Shown here: one piece after another, positions 41,414 to 42,429 of the stretch
Numbering within the stretch: position 1 is the stretch's first letter
How the letters are laid out: each line of letters starts with the position of its first letter
Assembly: GCF_002869745.1 (NCBI RefSeq)
Contig: NZ_PNOS01000043.1
Span: 1-42,429 of the forward strand
Origin: Oceaniglobus roseus
GTDB lineage: Bacteria; Pseudomonadota; Alphaproteobacteria; Rhodobacterales; Rhodobacteraceae
Length of the DNA stretch: 42,429 nt
Direction: 5' to 3'
Position numbers and translations under genes: made by a program
Notes under the pieces: model-generated
The model's database searches: none
Told to the model about the DNA's origin: nothing
What the model saw: the letters and a program-made list of their open reading frames with translations, nothing else

Positions 41414-42033
41414 TGACGGCGGCGCAGCGGATCAACACGACGCTGCGGCGGCTGCCGACCTGGCCGATCTACGTGGTGCTGGGGCTTGTGCCCTTCTGGT
41501 GGCTCTACCTCGGCTTCACCGGCGGCCTCGGCGTGGAGCCGATCCGCGAGCTGGAGCATCGGCTGGGCGAGCTCGGGCTGCAGGTGCTGATCGCCTCGCT
41601 GCTGGTGACACCGCTGCGGCGGTTCACGGGGGTGACGCTGATCCGGTTCCGCCGGGCGCTCGGGCTTATGGTCTTCTACCTGATCTCGCTGCACCTCCTG
41701 GTCTGGGCCGTGCTCGACGTGCAGATCCCAAGCCAGATGTGGGCGGACATCGTGAAGCGGCCCTACATCACCATCGGCATGGTGGGTTTCTTGCTGCTGA
41801 TCCCGCTGGCGCTGACCTCCAACACCTTCTCGATCCGGCGGATGGGGCCGAAGGCGTGGCAGCGGTTGCACAGGCTTGTCTATCTCTCCGTGATCCTGGG
41901 GGCGGTACACTGGGTGATGGTCGTGAAGGGCTGGCAGCGTGAACCGCTGGTCTATCTGGGAATCGTCATGGCGGTCCTGGCCCTGCGGCTGCCCGCGCCG
42001 AAGCGATTCCAGCTGGCGAGTCGCGGCGCCTGA
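41413..42033 (+). CDS. msrQ: Haem-binding membrane subunit MsrQ (YedZ)
   Basis: The 206-residue membrane protein has about six helices and the ferric-reductase-like pattern LGELGLQVLIASLLVTPLRRFTG, RRALGLMVFYLISLHLLVWAVLD, TSNTFSIRRMGPKAWQRLHRLVYLSVILGAVHWVMV. The histidines in SLHLL, RLHRL and AVHWV are the likely haem ligands. MsrQ passes electrons from the quinone pool or a flavoreductase to MsrP. The start at 41413 overlaps the msrP stop. Confidence 0.95.
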   Translation: MTAAQRINTTLRRLPTWPIYVVLGLVPFWWLYLGFTGGLGVEPIRELEHRLGELGLQVLIASLLVTPLRRFTGVTLIRFRRALGLMVFYLISLHLLVWAVLDVQIPSQMWADIVKRPYITIGMVGFLLLIPLALTSNTFSIRRMGPKAWQRLHRLVYLSVILGAVHWVMVVKGWQREPLVYLGIVMAVLALRLPAPKRFQLASRGA

Positions 42034-42055
42034 GCGGATCCGGGCCCTTTCGAAA

Positions 42056-42088
42056 GGTGAATCGGGGCTCCGAGTCGGGTGAATCGGG
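42056..42088 (+). repeat. 11-bp direct repeats, 22-bp period
   Basis: GGTGAATCGGG occurs at 42056-42066 and again at 42078-42088. The 22-base period equals two helical turns. A 12-bp palindrome CCTTTCGAAAGG (42046-42057) abuts the first copy. They lie about 190 bases upstream of the strong promoter at the window end; a regulator binding site is possible. Confidence 0.45.
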
Positions 42089-42272
42089 CCGGGCTGCCGC
42101 GACATGGGGCCAGTCGTGCGCCGATACGGCAGATCCGGTTCCGCCGAATTTTACCGAACGGACAAAAATTGCCCGAAGCCCCTGCCAGTGGTGGCGAAGA
42201 TTGCGCTCGATGCCACATTTTGAGGATGAAAAATTCCCGACATGAAAAGTTCACAAAGGCCCAAAAAACCGC

Positions 42273-42301
42273 TTGCGGGGTTCGGGGTGTTTGCTTAGAA
42301 G
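42273..42301 (+). promoter_or_regulatory. Strong promoter, probably for a stable RNA (rRNA) operon beyond the window
   Basis: TTGCGG, a 17-base spacer, then TAGAAG, preceded by an AT-rich run with A- and T-tracts that could act as an UP element. The 128 bases downstream are G/C-rich with GGCGGCGC, GGGGCGCC and other pairing tracts and no start codon with a ribosome site. This is the look of an rRNA leader in Rhodobacteraceae. The rest of the 396-base stretch after msrQ holds only the short repeats at 42046-42088. The RNA itself is outside, so the identity is inferred. Confidence 0.5.
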
Positions 42302-42429
42302 ACCCCTCACCGGCGGCGCTGAGGCGCACGGCGGGGCGCCAGACGGGGTTGGGACGGTAGGTTCTGACAGACGAGGCGGCGACAACCAGGGCAGACGAGG
42401 CGGGGCGCGCCGGCAAGATAGGGCGCATC

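Noticed and set aside
1-42429. tRNA, rRNA, CRISPR array, insertion sequence or prophage genes
   Set aside because: None seen by eye: no regularly spaced repeats, no transposase or integrase, no tRNA arms; a covariance-model scan would be needed to exclude small RNAs.

Overview
The window is a 42.4-kb stretch of GC-rich chromosome from an alphaproteobacterium, most likely a member of the Rhodobacteraceae/Paracoccaceae. The evidence is an Mcl1-type malyl-CoA lyase of 318 residues, a TIGR02302 protein next to lysA, a zinc-ribbon/ftsE/ftsX/plsC block, a GTTC-N7-GTTC LexA box, an Irr (ICE) box and a perfect TTAA-N7-TTAAC CtrA box. I recognise 43 protein genes, no tRNA or rRNA gene, no CRISPR array and no transposase. 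One 48-residue gene is very short. This looks mostly like core chromosome with a few accessory metabolic modules.

Layout. 1-4 kb: SOS-controlled imuB running off the left edge, a class II cytochrome c, an I78 inhibitor lipoprotein, a NYN-domain protein, then a TetR regulator with a tiny exported protein behind an array of TetR-like palindromes. 4-8 kb: membrane ferritin mbfA under a probable Irr box, then a GntR regulator divergent from a TAXI binding protein and an unusual class IV aminotransferase. 7.9-14.6 kb: an ECF sigma/VWA pair, a lone Lrp ligand domain, a YeeE/YedE sulfur transporter, gabD and a formamidase-like hydrolase. 14.6-21 kb: a periplasmic protein, creatinase, lysA and a large Q/G-rich envelope protein. 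20.9-25.9 kb: a zinc-ribbon protein divergent from ftsE-ftsX-plsC-PPOX, then accA. 26-32 kb: mcl1, a TIM-barrel isomerase, and a D-amino-acid block (dgcN, dgcA, a secreted esterase-like hydrolase, dat). 32-42 kb: housekeeping genes (DUF1244, pyk, rpmI-rplT, a glutaredoxin-MauE fusion, pheS, yrhK, pheT) and msrPQ. The last 400 bases hold a strong promoter of the kind that drives stable RNA.

How the parts work together. dgcN and dgcA form the N-acetylating D-glutamate route. dat, two genes on, interconverts D-amino acids and D-glutamate, so together they can feed D-amino-acid nitrogen and carbon into L-glutamate. The GntR/TAXI/aminotransferase set looks like a second, independently regulated uptake-and-deamination module. 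msrP/msrQ, the ferritin and the glutaredoxin fusion deal with oxidants and iron. imuB belongs to damage-induced mutagenesis.

The main oddities are the multi-operator TetR region with its hidden small gene (3652-4022), a class IV aminotransferase that lacks the usual cofactor-binding glutamate, a pair of 45-nt double-hairpin repeats (32120-32268), and a structured, CtrA-box-containing spacer between pheS and yrhK. I see no clear new multi-gene defence or biosynthetic system.
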